In this document: positions 1 through 6,882 of the stretch, piece after piece
How positions within the stretch are numbered: position 1 is the first letter of the stretch
Layout of the letters: every line of letters begins with the position of its first letter
From: Nostoc sp. CHAB 5834
Lineage (GTDB): Bacteria > Cyanobacteriota > Cyanobacteriia > Cyanobacteriales > Nostocaceae
DNA: 9,064 nt
Direction: 5' to 3'
NCBI GenBank assembly: GCA_020829485.1
Contig: JAIVFU010000064.1
Span: forward strand, 1 to 9,064
Position numbers and translations under genes: made by a program
Notes under the pieces: model-generated
The model's input: the letters and a program-made list of their open reading frames with translations, nothing else
What the model was told of the DNA's origin: nothing
Databases searched by the model: none

Positions 1-706
1 CCGTAACATTAACAATGACATTCCCCGCATCTCCGCGTCCTGCTGGCGCTGTTGGAGATGCTTCACGAGTACTAGTTACCAGTTTAGCGCCATCAGTAAG
101 TGACAGTGTTGTAGCATTAATGTCAATGTTACCACCCTTACCTACACCCCCTTCTTCCACCGTGCTGAGGATGTCAGCATCTGCAAGAGAAACAGCATTT
201 TTGGCACGCACTGTCACATTCCCTGCATTCCCTTGTCCACGGGTTCCAGCAGTAAATCGAGCGCGATCGCTTAGAGAGAATGAACCAGAATCGATAGTAA
301 TGTTGCCTGCATTGCCAACTGCTTCTGTTTCTACCAAGGTGCGAATCCCACTGCGTGAATTGTTTTTCTCCCCAACAATATCAACAGCGCCCGTAACATT
401 AACAATGACATTCCCCGCATCTCCGCGTCCTGCTGGCGCTGTTGGAGATGCTTCACGAGTACTAGTTACCAGTTTAGCGCCATCAGTAAGTGACAGTGTT
501 GTAGCATTAATGGTAATGTTACCACCCTTACCTACACCCCCTTCTTCCACCGTGCTGAGGATGTCAGCATCTGCAAGGGAAACAGCATTTTTGGCACTTA
601 CTGTCACATTCCCTGCATTCCCTTGTCCATAGGTTGCGGCAATGAGTCGAGCGCCATCACTTAGAGAGAATGAACCAGAATCGATAGTAATATTACCCGC
701 ATTGCC
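1..706. repeat. 390-bp tandem repeat inside the left TpsA gene
   Basis: Positions 1-316 match 391-706 with 17 differences by eye, about 95% identity, and the first 122 bp of each copy (1-122 and 391-512) are identical. The period is 130 codons, so the frame is kept. Identity breaks off after 316/706. Since the window starts at position 1, further copies may lie to the left. Confidence 0.9.
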
Positions 707-1714
707 TTGTGACCTTAGACGCACAAGATTGCGAACTCTACTCCCATCAGCAACTTTTATTTCCCCGGTAGCATTAAGCGTAATATCTCCCGCAACAGTT
801 TCAGGTGTCCCCAAACTTTGCTCAATACCAGCACTTAGGACACTTCCTCCCGATATCTCTATATCGCTGGCATTGACTGCAATATTACCGCCACCATTGC
901 CTTCCACAGATATTGCAGCTTGATTGGTGAGGAATACCTCAGCTCGCCTAACATCCTCAGGAAATATCAAGCTGAGATTATCACCATTAACACCCAACGC
1001 TACAGTACCAAGTTCAGCTAACCCTCCTAACTCAACTCGTCCGCCAAAAGCATTTAATTCTCCCCTATCCATGCTGACATTCCCGCCCACCAGGAGTAAG
1101 CTCTTACCATCTGGTACTCGTAAACCAAATGTGTTTAAACCTGCTGGATCTGTTCCTACAGGTGCAACTAAGCTATTTTGAATCGCTGCGTTTTGATTAA
1201 TCTGATTAAACAATAATGCTGAAGGATTAACAGTCAACAACGGCGAAGGGATATTTTTCTCAGTAGCGCTAAAAAATCCAATATTTCCAAATTGCAGTGC
1301 ATTCGCTGTAGTCGCTACAAAAGAACCACCAATATTTAATTGAGCATTCTGACCAAAAATAATGCCGTTGGGATTTATTAGAAACAGGTTAGCCGTACCC
1401 TTCGTGCTGATTATTCCATTAATATCAGAAACTGAACCACCTGTGACTCTACTAATAATATTCTGAATATCAAAAGCATTGTTAAAAGAAGCAGTACCGC
1501 CAGGAGACACAGAAAACTCGCTAAAGCTGTGAAACAAATTAGTTCCTGCTTGCGTTCCTCCAGTGATATTGAGAGTGCTACCATCGGGTGTAACGATGGA
1601 ATTATTAGGCAGAGTGCCATCCGGGGTAATCTGAGCAGAAGCACAATTTGCCCCGAAAGTGATCGCACTTGTGATCGCCATTCCCAAAAAACAAGGAGTA
1701 GTCATGCCAAACAT
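1..1714 (-). CDS. Filamentous haemagglutinin-like exoprotein (TpsA, two-partner secretion), 5' part, runs off left edge
   Basis: This is the N-terminal 571 residues of a large secreted adhesin-type protein; the frame is open to the window edge. The ATG at 1714 is chosen because AGGAG lies 6 nt upstream. Residues 1-27 form a signal peptide ending ASA, followed by QITPDGTLP, the usual start of the haemagglutination-activity (TPS) domain. That domain spans roughly residues 28-180 and contains the hallmark NPNGIIFG (114-121), then GFFSAT and TVNPSALLFNQI. From about residue 265 on there are glycine/asparagine-rich beta-helix repeats (GNAGNITIDSG, GKGGNI, GRGDAGNVIVNVT), with a 130-residue unit beginning to repeat. 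The family is exported by the Sec system and then by a TpsB pore, to be released or held at the cell surface. The only cysteines seen (8 and 24) are inside the signal peptide. The ligand is unknown. Family assignment is strong; adhesion as its role is inference. Confidence 0.93.
   Translation of the reverse strand, partial: MFGMTTPCFLGMAITSAITFGANCASAQITPDGTLPNNSIVTPDGSTLNITGGTQAGTNLFHSFSEFSVSPGGTASFNNAFDIQNIISRVTGGSVSDINGIISTKGTANLFLINPNGIIFGQNAQLNIGGSFVATTANALQFGNIGFFSATEKNIPSPLLTVNPSALLFNQINQNAAIQNSLVAPVGTDPAGLNTFGLRVPDGKSLLLVGGNVSMDRGELNAFGGRVELGGLAELGTVALGVNGDNLSLIFPEDVRRAEVFLTNQAAISVEGNGGGNIAVNASDIEISGGSVLSAGIEQSLGTPETVAGDITLNATGEIKVADGSRVRNLVRLRSQGNAGNITIDSGSFSLSDGARLIAATYGQGNAGNVTVSAKNAVSLADADILSTVEEGGVGKGGNITINATTLSLTDGAKLVTSTREASPTAPAGRGDAGNVIVNVTGAVDIVGEKNNSRSGIRTLVETEAVGNAGNITIDSGSFSLSDRARFTAGTRGQGNAGNVTVRAKNAVSLADADILSTVEEGGVGKGGNIDINATTLSLTDGAKLVTSTREASPTAPAGRGDAGNVIVNVT
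263..270. repeat. HIP1 palindrome
   Basis: GCGATCGC occurs in the first copy of the 390-bp repeat. The matching place in the second copy (653-660) reads GCCATCAC, so the octamer is a point of divergence between otherwise close copies. Confidence 0.85.
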
Positions 1715-1720
1715 CGCATT

Positions 1721-1725
1721 CTCCT
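1721..1725 (-). promoter_or_regulatory. Ribosome-binding site of the left TpsA gene
   Basis: On the minus strand AGGAG stands 6 nt before the ATG at 1714. It decides the start over the in-frame ATG at 1705 and over an out-of-frame ATG at 1719, which is only 1 nt from the motif and opens a five-codon frame. It is the only strong Shine-Dalgarno sequence seen before any gene in this window. Confidence 0.8.
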
Positions 1726-1814
1726 AAACTTTTTAAAAGATATACTCATTTTTCAGTAAACCACGAGTAACGGACATCAAGTTAACACTTGCATATTTCT
1801 CAATTTTATAAGTA

Positions 1815-1834
1815 CAGGTTTTATGCAAAGCCTG
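1815..1834. repeat. Imperfect 20-bp palindrome upstream of the left TpsA gene
   Basis: CAGGTTTTATGCAAAGCCTG reads as two 8-nt arms with one mismatch around a 4-nt centre. It overlaps the proposed -10 element. It could be an operator or a small RNA hairpin; no known regulator site is recognised. Confidence 0.35.
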
Positions 1835-1848
1835 CTAATTACTTACAA
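1820..1848 (-). promoter_or_regulatory. Possible sigma-70-type promoter of the left TpsA gene
   Basis: On the minus strand TTGTAA (1848-1843) and CATAAA (1825-1820) are 17 bp apart, each matching 4 of 6 consensus positions. The start of transcription would fall near 1813, giving a leader of about 100 nt. The region is very AT-rich, so a match of this quality can arise by chance. The -10 element falls within an imperfect palindrome at 1815-1834. Confidence 0.22.
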
Positions 1849-2050
1849 GAGTTTCTAAGTTAGGTGCATTTTTTGCTTTTTAAGATAGAGGTGTAGATTT
1901 TTGTAATTTTAATAAATCGTAAAGTTTTTAAAAATAGCGATCGGTAATGCTTAACAACTTTAGATATAACCGTTTTTATTCCTATAATGAAATAGTTAAG
2001 CTCACTAATACTAAAAGGTAAATTCATCAATTTGAACTCTTAAACTCTAC

Positions 2051-2070
2051 ATTATTTATTGTTAAATAAT
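2051..2070 (-). terminator. AT-only hairpin at the end of the CHAT gene, weak terminator candidate
   Basis: ATTATTTA and TAAATAAT form a perfect 8-bp inverted repeat around a 4-nt loop, touching the first base of the stop triplet. The stem has no G-C pairs and no clean uridine tract follows on the minus strand. Termination here is possible but poorly supported; an AT-rich coincidence is as likely. Confidence 0.2.
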
Positions 2071-4772
2071 TACAACCAGTTACCCAGAAGAACATAAGGT
2101 GCCCAAAAATATGGGCGATTTTCTTTCGCTAGAATTGCAAGTTGAGCGTGTTGCAAAGCTTGAGCTTTAGTGACTCCAGCATCTAATTGCCGATATAATT
2201 CACCCATAAATTCACTAGTAGACTCATCATCTATTGTCCACAAAGTAGCTAATGTACTACGTGCGCCTGCTCGTACCGCTACTCCAGCTAATCCTAAAGC
2301 AGCTCGTTTATCTCCTGTGGCGGTTTTACAAGCACTGAGGACAAGTAATTCGATTGTTTCGGGTCGGCTTTCACCTCTAGCCCGTAATAAACTATCTAAC
2401 TCCCTAACCTTTAGTAAGCTATCCCAGGTAAGAATATAGGTTTGTTCAATATCTGAGCTAAATTGCCCGTGAGTAGCTAGATGCACTACTGAGAAAGGAG
2501 TAGATTGAATTTGGTTTTGCAGATTAGTTTTCGTGAACTCTTGATTTAAGAGTTCTTTGCTTGATTTAACTGAAGATTGAACTTGTTTTAATTCCTGTGT
2601 AACATTTGAAAGTTCTGAAAAAGATTTACCTTCAATCAAGCGTTCTTGCTCAACGCCAGCAGTTAAAACGTTTAGCTGCACGTTGTTCAAAGATTTAGGA
2701 GCAAGGAGTTGTAGTCCAGGCATCAAAGAAATAGCATACTTTTCTATCAGATATTTCTGCTGTTCTTGATCATAAAGAATCGCCATTGGAATATTCCGCA
2801 AAGAACCATCCAGCACAAACACTAGGGAAGTTATACTTTTGTTTGCAAAATCTGATTCAATAGGTTTAATTAACCAGTCATATAACTGTTGTGAGAGTTG
2901 CCTAACATCAGGCTCTCGGCTAGCAACGGGTAAATCTTTCTGTAGTTGTTCTACAGTTTTTTCTAATACATCTTTAGGGACTTTAGTTGTTTTACGGTAG
3001 ATTGTATTCTGTCCTGGTAAGCGAGTAATAATTTCTAGTCGGTTATCTAAAATAATTGGATAGATAACCGCTGTGGATATTTCCTTTTCAACTAATTGAT
3101 CAAGGTCAACTCTTGGTACCAAACAGGGCGAACGAAAAAAGTTATCTAATTCTGCTAATTGGAGAGATTCAATTACCTGACGAGCTTGAACGAGATTATC
3201 TGGCTTTTGAATCGGATTTTCTTGAAGTTGCAACAGTAAATCAACGTACTGTCGATATACAGGTTCTATACTTTCGCGGAAAGAAAATTGTACGTCAGGA
3301 TTAATCGCAACTAAATCATTACGGAGAGACTTGAGAGCATTGTAAGCTCGACTATAAGCTTGTGTTGCTGCCGGGAGATTGGATTGCTTTTGCAGTATCC
3401 GTCCCATCTGCCAATGCCATTGATAAGCAATGTCTTGGGCATCAATGGACTCAGCTTCTACCAAGGCTTGCTGTGTAAGACCTTTGGCATCAGATAACTG
3501 TCCAGTTTGTTCGTACAGTTCGCCAAGAATACCAAGAGCATAAGATTCGGTTCGTTGATCTTTTAAGCTCTTAGCCACTTGCACAGCTTGCGCTAGCATT
3601 TTAGCAACATCTTTTGGCTCAACTGAGTTTTGTTTCATTTTGCTTAGACTTTGAGCAAAATTAATCCGGTAGTTAACAGCCGTGCGACTTGGAGGCAAAT
3701 TGTCTATTTGAGACTGAATTTGGGGCAATAATGCCTTTGCTGTGCTAAATTCCTCTTGCTCTACCAATAGTCTTAATAAATTCAGTTGAGCTTGCAGGCG
3801 CACAGTAGGTGTTGCAGATGCAATTAGAGCCGCTTGCTGATAGTATTGAATTGCTGTTTTAGTGTAATCCTTGGCGCTGCTTGAGTTACCCAAACTAAGT
3901 TGAGCGGATGTTTGAGCACGGGCTGTATTACCTAAACTAAGTAAAGCATTACTTTGAGCGATCGCACTTCCCACTTTCCCAGCCACAGAATAACTTTCTT
4001 CTAGGATTTTGTGGGAATCCTTTAGATAACCCAAACTTCGCAATACATTCCCTAAGCTATACAATCCTGTGGCTTTAACAGGAGAATCTGGTTGTTTTTG
4101 CAGATTTTCTCGTAGTGAGTTTAAAGTGTGATCTGCTTGGCGATAATTCCCCATAGCTTGCATTGCTTGGGCTTGATTAATGTGATTGCGAATTAACGCT
4201 GATATATCATCTAAATGCTGATAAATTTTAGCTGCTGATTGCCAAGTACTTAGGGCTACTTCAGTTTGCCCTTGTGCTAACTCCAGCCCACCTCGAACAT
4301 CTAAAGCTTGAGCAAAGACTTGCGATTGCTCTTGTGAATAATCTGAATCTTTTAGACTTTGTAATAATTTAATAGTTTGTGAAATTACTTCATTCGCTTG
4401 TTGCCATTGTCCTAACTGATGATACGCTAAGGAAAGGTTAGTCAAAGCTATAGCTTCATTCAATACATTATTAGTAGCTTTAAATTCGTCTGCTGCTTTT
4501 TTTAGAAGTTGTACTGCTTCTGTAAACACTCCCCCTTCATAAAGTGCTTGACTTTGCTGCACCAAACTAAAAATTTGGGTTTGGTTGACAGCAGGTTTTG
4601 TTGCTACAGCAGGAAAATATAAAACTTTAGATTTGGCAAAGGCTGCTGTTAAAAAAATAGAAGAATCGAAAATAACAGATGAAAATACACAAAAAAATAT
4701 AGTCAATAATGATAATAGCAAGTATTTAAAAAACTTCATATAAATTACAAAACTTATTTTGTATTTCTTCAT
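2070..4772 (-). CDS. TPR-repeat protein with C-terminal CHAT (caspase-like) protease domain and N-terminal signal/anchor sequence
   Basis: This 900-residue protein is complete. A hydrophobic segment (about residues 15-45, ending TAAFA) looks like a signal peptide or anchor, so export to the periplasm is predicted. TPR-like helical hairpins cover about 65-485, clearest at 109-140, 157-187, 234-265, 409-443 and 450-483. A conserved linker (about 505-547) precedes the CHAT domain (about 564-900). The expected catalytic dyad is visible: His768 in HLATHGQF and Cys815 in LLVLSACKTATG, followed by GLAGVAVRAGARSTLATLW and the typical ending FWAPYVLLGNWL. CHAT domains belong to the caspase-like clan; TPRs usually bind a partner or activator. 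The substrate is unknown. The position between two TpsA genes suggests action on the secretion system, but this is inference. No Shine-Dalgarno is seen at 4772. An in-frame ATG at 4739 gives a cleaner signal peptide, and a TATAAT at 4786-4781 would suit it. Confidence 0.92.
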   Translation of the reverse strand: MKKYKISFVIYMKFFKYLLLSLLTIFFCVFSSVIFDSSIFLTAAFAKSKVLYFPAVATKPAVNQTQIFSLVQQSQALYEGGVFTEAVQLLKKAADEFKATNNVLNEAIALTNLSLAYHQLGQWQQANEVISQTIKLLQSLKDSDYSQEQSQVFAQALDVRGGLELAQGQTEVALSTWQSAAKIYQHLDDISALIRNHINQAQAMQAMGNYRQADHTLNSLRENLQKQPDSPVKATGLYSLGNVLRSLGYLKDSHKILEESYSVAGKVGSAIAQSNALLSLGNTARAQTSAQLSLGNSSSAKDYTKTAIQYYQQAALIASATPTVRLQAQLNLLRLLVEQEEFSTAKALLPQIQSQIDNLPPSRTAVNYRINFAQSLSKMKQNSVEPKDVAKMLAQAVQVAKSLKDQRTESYALGILGELYEQTGQLSDAKGLTQQALVEAESIDAQDIAYQWHWQMGRILQKQSNLPAATQAYSRAYNALKSLRNDLVAINPDVQFSFRESIEPVYRQYVDLLLQLQENPIQKPDNLVQARQVIESLQLAELDNFFRSPCLVPRVDLDQLVEKEISTAVIYPIILDNRLEIITRLPGQNTIYRKTTKVPKDVLEKTVEQLQKDLPVASREPDVRQLSQQLYDWLIKPIESDFANKSITSLVFVLDGSLRNIPMAILYDQEQQKYLIEKYAISLMPGLQLLAPKSLNNVQLNVLTAGVEQERLIEGKSFSELSNVTQELKQVQSSVKSSKELLNQEFTKTNLQNQIQSTPFSVVHLATHGQFSSDIEQTYILTWDSLLKVRELDSLLRARGESRPETIELLVLSACKTATGDKRAALGLAGVAVRAGARSTLATLWTIDDESTSEFMGELYRQLDAGVTKAQALQHAQLAILAKENRPYFWAPYVLLGNWL
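3958..3965. repeat. HIP1 palindrome
   Basis: GCGATCGC, the highly iterated palindrome of many cyanobacterial genomes, lies inside the CHAT gene. It is useful mainly as a sign of the host lineage. Confidence 0.85.
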
Positions 4773-4786
4773 GATAATTAATTATA

Positions 4787-4814
4787 AAAACCATGTAGTA
4801 CTATGTGTGGTTTT
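4787..4814 (-). other. Imperfect hairpin between TpsB and CHAT genes, possible terminator or attenuator
   Basis: AAAACCA and TGGTTTT form a 7-bp outer stem around 14 nt that include the palindrome TAGTACTA. On the minus strand the second arm runs into TATAATTAATT rather than a pure uridine tract. It lies 84 nt after the TpsB stop and 15 nt before the CHAT start at 4772. It could weaken read-through into the CHAT gene. Low GC content makes it a weak intrinsic terminator. Confidence 0.25.
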
Positions 4815-4821
4815 GAATGAA

Positions 4822-4835
4822 GTTGTAGCTACAAC
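4822..4835. repeat. Perfect 14-bp palindrome between TpsB and CHAT genes
   Basis: GTTGTAGCTACAAC is a perfect palindrome without spacer in the 125-bp gap upstream of the CHAT gene. Such a site suits a dimeric DNA-binding protein. No specific regulator is recognised, and it is not an intrinsic terminator because no loop or uridine tract is present. Confidence 0.45.
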
Positions 4836-4897
4836 ATGGCAATAGTTGTTGTAAATCGGATATTCTCTACGCAACGCATTAGCTCCTCTGTGTAAGG

Positions 4898-6733
4898 TTA
4901 AAACGGATTATATTGTACAAAAAAGTACAGCCCATTCTCTTGCAATGTATTACCCTGAGTATCAACAGAAACTAAAGGAATACCCCACTCAACACCAGCA
5001 TTAAAGTTATTGCCCTGTAACCAACGCAAACCCAAACCAACAGAAGCTAGAGTGTTAGTGTTAGTATTATTTTCATCTATACTCGACGAATTATTCCAAG
5101 CAGTGCCAACGTCAACAAACGGGGTAACTTGCATAACTCCATCCCATTGTGGTACACGTACAATTGGTAGCCGTAACTCAACAGAAGCAAGAGCGCCATT
5201 ATTTGCTAACAGTAAATCTTGACGATAGCCCCGTACACTACTTATACCACCTAGACCAAATTGTTCTGAAGCTAAAAGTGTTGTAGAAGCTAGTTGTACA
5301 TCGCCACGAATTAACAACAAAGTATCAGGAGCTAACAGACGTACCCATTGTGCTTGTCCTCGCCAAGCGAAAAAGCGGCTGTCAGGTTCGGTATTGTTGA
5401 TTGTGGCATTAAATGCACCAGTTCCCAGACTAAATTGAGAACGAGCCGCAATTACTTCTTGGCTATTACGAAGAGTCCATTCTTGAAAAAATCGCAACGC
5501 AGAAACACGAGTGTTTCCTTCTGCATCAGCCCCCGGCGAAAGTAGAGAAAGGGGAGCATCCTCCTGTTCAAACACAGAGGAGGAAATATCAGTCTCTCTG
5601 CGAGAAGCCGTGACTCCTAGAGCAAATTCTTGATTGGGAGTTTGCACTAGCGGCTGGCGGAATGTGAGTTCGTAATATTGGGAAGCTGATTCAATATCTA
5701 GTCTATTAAAAGGACGTTCAATAATATCGGCTGATGTATTGCCATAGCTGAAGGTGAGAGTGCCATTGCGGGGATTGAGAGGCAAGCTGTAGCTGGCATC
5801 TATGGTATTACTACCGTCAGTATTACTGTATCCTAACGAGATACTATCTCCAAATCCGAGTAAATTAGCTTCGTTAACTTGCAGTTGCCGTCGGAAGCTA
5901 CCAACACTAGGGGAACGACCATTGTCAAATACTGTTTCTACATTAAATGTATCCGCCTCTGTTACTTTGATAGCCAACAAATTAGAGCCAGGACGTGAGC
6001 CAGCAGATAATTCAGCGGACAAGTTTTGAATTAAAGGATTGAGTTGCAATAATTGCAGGGATTCTAGTAGGCGTTTTTGATTTAAAGGAGTGGATGCCCC
6101 TAAAGCTATACGGCTGCGAATATAATTTGGGTTGAGTCGCCTAGTTCCAGTTATCTGGATATCCTCTAATTTACCTTCAATTACTTGGATTTGAACAACG
6201 CCATCAGTAAGAGTTTGTTCAGTAATATAAGCTCCAGAAGTAACGTACCCCTCTTGAATATAAAGTTCAGTAATTTTAGAGCGAATTTCTAATAAGTCTG
6301 TAAATGTAATTGGTCGATTTGTAAAACACTCGGTTTTCTGCCTCAACCTGTATGTCAGGTTTTTTTGACTGCATTCTAGTATTTGATTAAATTTTTCTTG
6401 GCTGAATACTGTACTGCCAATAACTTCAAATTGTTTAACAGTAAAGATTTGTGATGTTTCAGGGAGTGGTTCATCTGGTATGGGAACTAGTTGATCAGGT
6501 TGGAATAGTTCGGATGGAGGGGGTAGTTGCGGTGGTGGAGAGGGTGTTGTTGGTGTTCTGGGCGAAAGTGGTTGGACATCCTGCGGTGGTGGGAGTTGTG
6601 GGAGCGAGGGAAAATTGTTTTGGGGTAGTTGTACGCGATCGACTGTCTGCGCCTTACCGGGTGTAGTTGCCAGGCTACTGAGTAATATAAGCAAGCAGGA
6701 TGCTGCAAGAGTTGGAGTAATTTTAGCTACCAT
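4898..6733 (-). CDS. Two-partner secretion outer-membrane transporter (TpsB; FhaC/ShlB family)
   Basis: This 611-residue protein is the outer-membrane pore that recognises the TPS domain of TpsA and moves it out of the cell. The ATG at 6733 starts a signal peptide of about 29 residues (hydrophobic LLILLSSLA, ending GKAQ). A proline-rich linker (about 42-90) follows, then a POTRA domain (about 96-172, FTVKQFEVIGSTVF to QEGYVTSGAYI), a second POTRA-like segment (about 187-258), and a beta-barrel to the C-terminus. The barrel carries the VRGY motif (500-503), expected on the pore-plugging L6 loop, and FVDVG (539-543). It ends in phenylalanine (YNPF), the usual outer-membrane assembly signal. Cys121 and Cys136 in the POTRA may form a disulphide. 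The frame extends upstream to a TTG at 6778, but those 15 residues are encoded by a heptamer repeat and spoil the signal peptide. The gene lies 149 bp after a TpsA gene, the classic pairing. No Shine-Dalgarno is seen. Confidence 0.94.
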   Translation of the reverse strand: MVAKITPTLAASCLLILLSSLATTPGKAQTVDRVQLPQNNFPSLPQLPPPQDVQPLSPRTPTTPSPPPQLPPPSELFQPDQLVPIPDEPLPETSQIFTVKQFEVIGSTVFSQEKFNQILECSQKNLTYRLRQKTECFTNRPITFTDLLEIRSKITELYIQEGYVTSGAYITEQTLTDGVVQIQVIEGKLEDIQITGTRRLNPNYIRSRIALGASTPLNQKRLLESLQLLQLNPLIQNLSAELSAGSRPGSNLLAIKVTEADTFNVETVFDNGRSPSVGSFRRQLQVNEANLLGFGDSISLGYSNTDGSNTIDASYSLPLNPRNGTLTFSYGNTSADIIERPFNRLDIESASQYYELTFRQPLVQTPNQEFALGVTASRRETDISSSVFEQEDAPLSLLSPGADAEGNTRVSALRFFQEWTLRNSQEVIAARSQFSLGTGAFNATINNTEPDSRFFAWRGQAQWVRLLAPDTLLLIRGDVQLASTTLLASEQFGLGGISSVRGYRQDLLLANNGALASVELRLPIVRVPQWDGVMQVTPFVDVGTAWNNSSSIDENNTNTNTLASVGLGLRWLQGNNFNAGVEWGIPLVSVDTQGNTLQENGLYFFVQYNPF

Positions 6734-6740
6734 GACCGAA

Positions 6741-6781
6741 CAATTCGCAATTTGCAATTCGCAATTCGCAATTCGCAATTG
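6741..6781. repeat. Heptamer short tandem repeat (CAATTCG)n, about six copies
   Basis: The plus strand shows CAATTCG, CAATTTG, three more CAATTCG and a partial copy ending CAATTG. Short tandemly repeated heptamers of this kind are scattered in genomes of heterocystous cyanobacteria. The array sits just upstream of the TpsB start codon, where it occupies the place of a ribosome-binding site. Read in the TpsB frame it gives a spurious IANCELQIANC peptide. Confidence 0.85.
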
Positions 6782-6882
6782 TGGACGTAATTGATAATTG
6801 ATTCATCTTTCAAGGTCATTGCCCCTAATTTTAATTATGAAAAGAAACAAAACACGTAGTATCAATATTCAAGCCTCCGCAT

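Larger units (their letters stand above)
1715..2069. other. 355-bp AT-rich intergenic region between the CHAT gene and the left TpsA gene
   Basis: No convincing gene is present. The region holds, in minus-strand order, an AT-only hairpin against the CHAT stop codon, a featureless AT-rich stretch, the weak promoter candidate and palindrome, and the AGGAG ribosome-binding site. Its length, compared with the 125- and 149-bp gaps between the other genes, suggests that the left TpsA is transcribed separately. A 55-codon open frame at 2027-1860 on the minus strand is not supported as a gene. Confidence 0.6.

Noticed and set aside
15..1181. Plus-strand open frames of 205, 93 and 85 residues, rich in proline, serine and alanine
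   Set aside because: They are antisense reflections of the repetitive left TpsA frame. Their repeats follow the minus-strand repeat units, and the minus frame carries the recognisable signal peptide and TPS domain.
1411..1668. Minus-strand 85-residue leucine-rich frame that looks like a membrane protein
   Set aside because: It overlaps the TPS domain of the left TpsA in another frame. The TpsA frame has the family motifs and the ribosome-binding site.
1702..1719. Five-codon frame from an ATG at 1719 overlapping the left TpsA start
   Set aside because: The ATG is only 1 nt from the AGGAG motif, too close for efficient use, so a leader peptide is not supported.
1860..2027. 55-codon minus-strand open frame in the gap between the CHAT and left TpsA genes
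   Set aside because: It has no ribosome-binding site, and a lysine/isoleucine-rich composition expected from AT-rich non-coding DNA. No family is recognised.
2170..6708. Other open frames of 62-89 residues overlapping the CHAT and TpsB genes
   Set aside because: They are shadows in other frames of genes with clear domain motifs and show no features of their own.
6741..6781. Heptamer array considered as a CRISPR or origin iteron
   Set aside because: The units are contiguous 7-mers without spacers, and no replication or Cas gene is near. It fits cyanobacterial short tandem repeats.
6735..6806. Short minus-strand frame of about 23 codons from an ATG at 6806, reading through the heptamer array
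   Set aside because: It has no ribosome-binding site and about half of it is repeat-encoded; it runs into the TpsB start region by chance.
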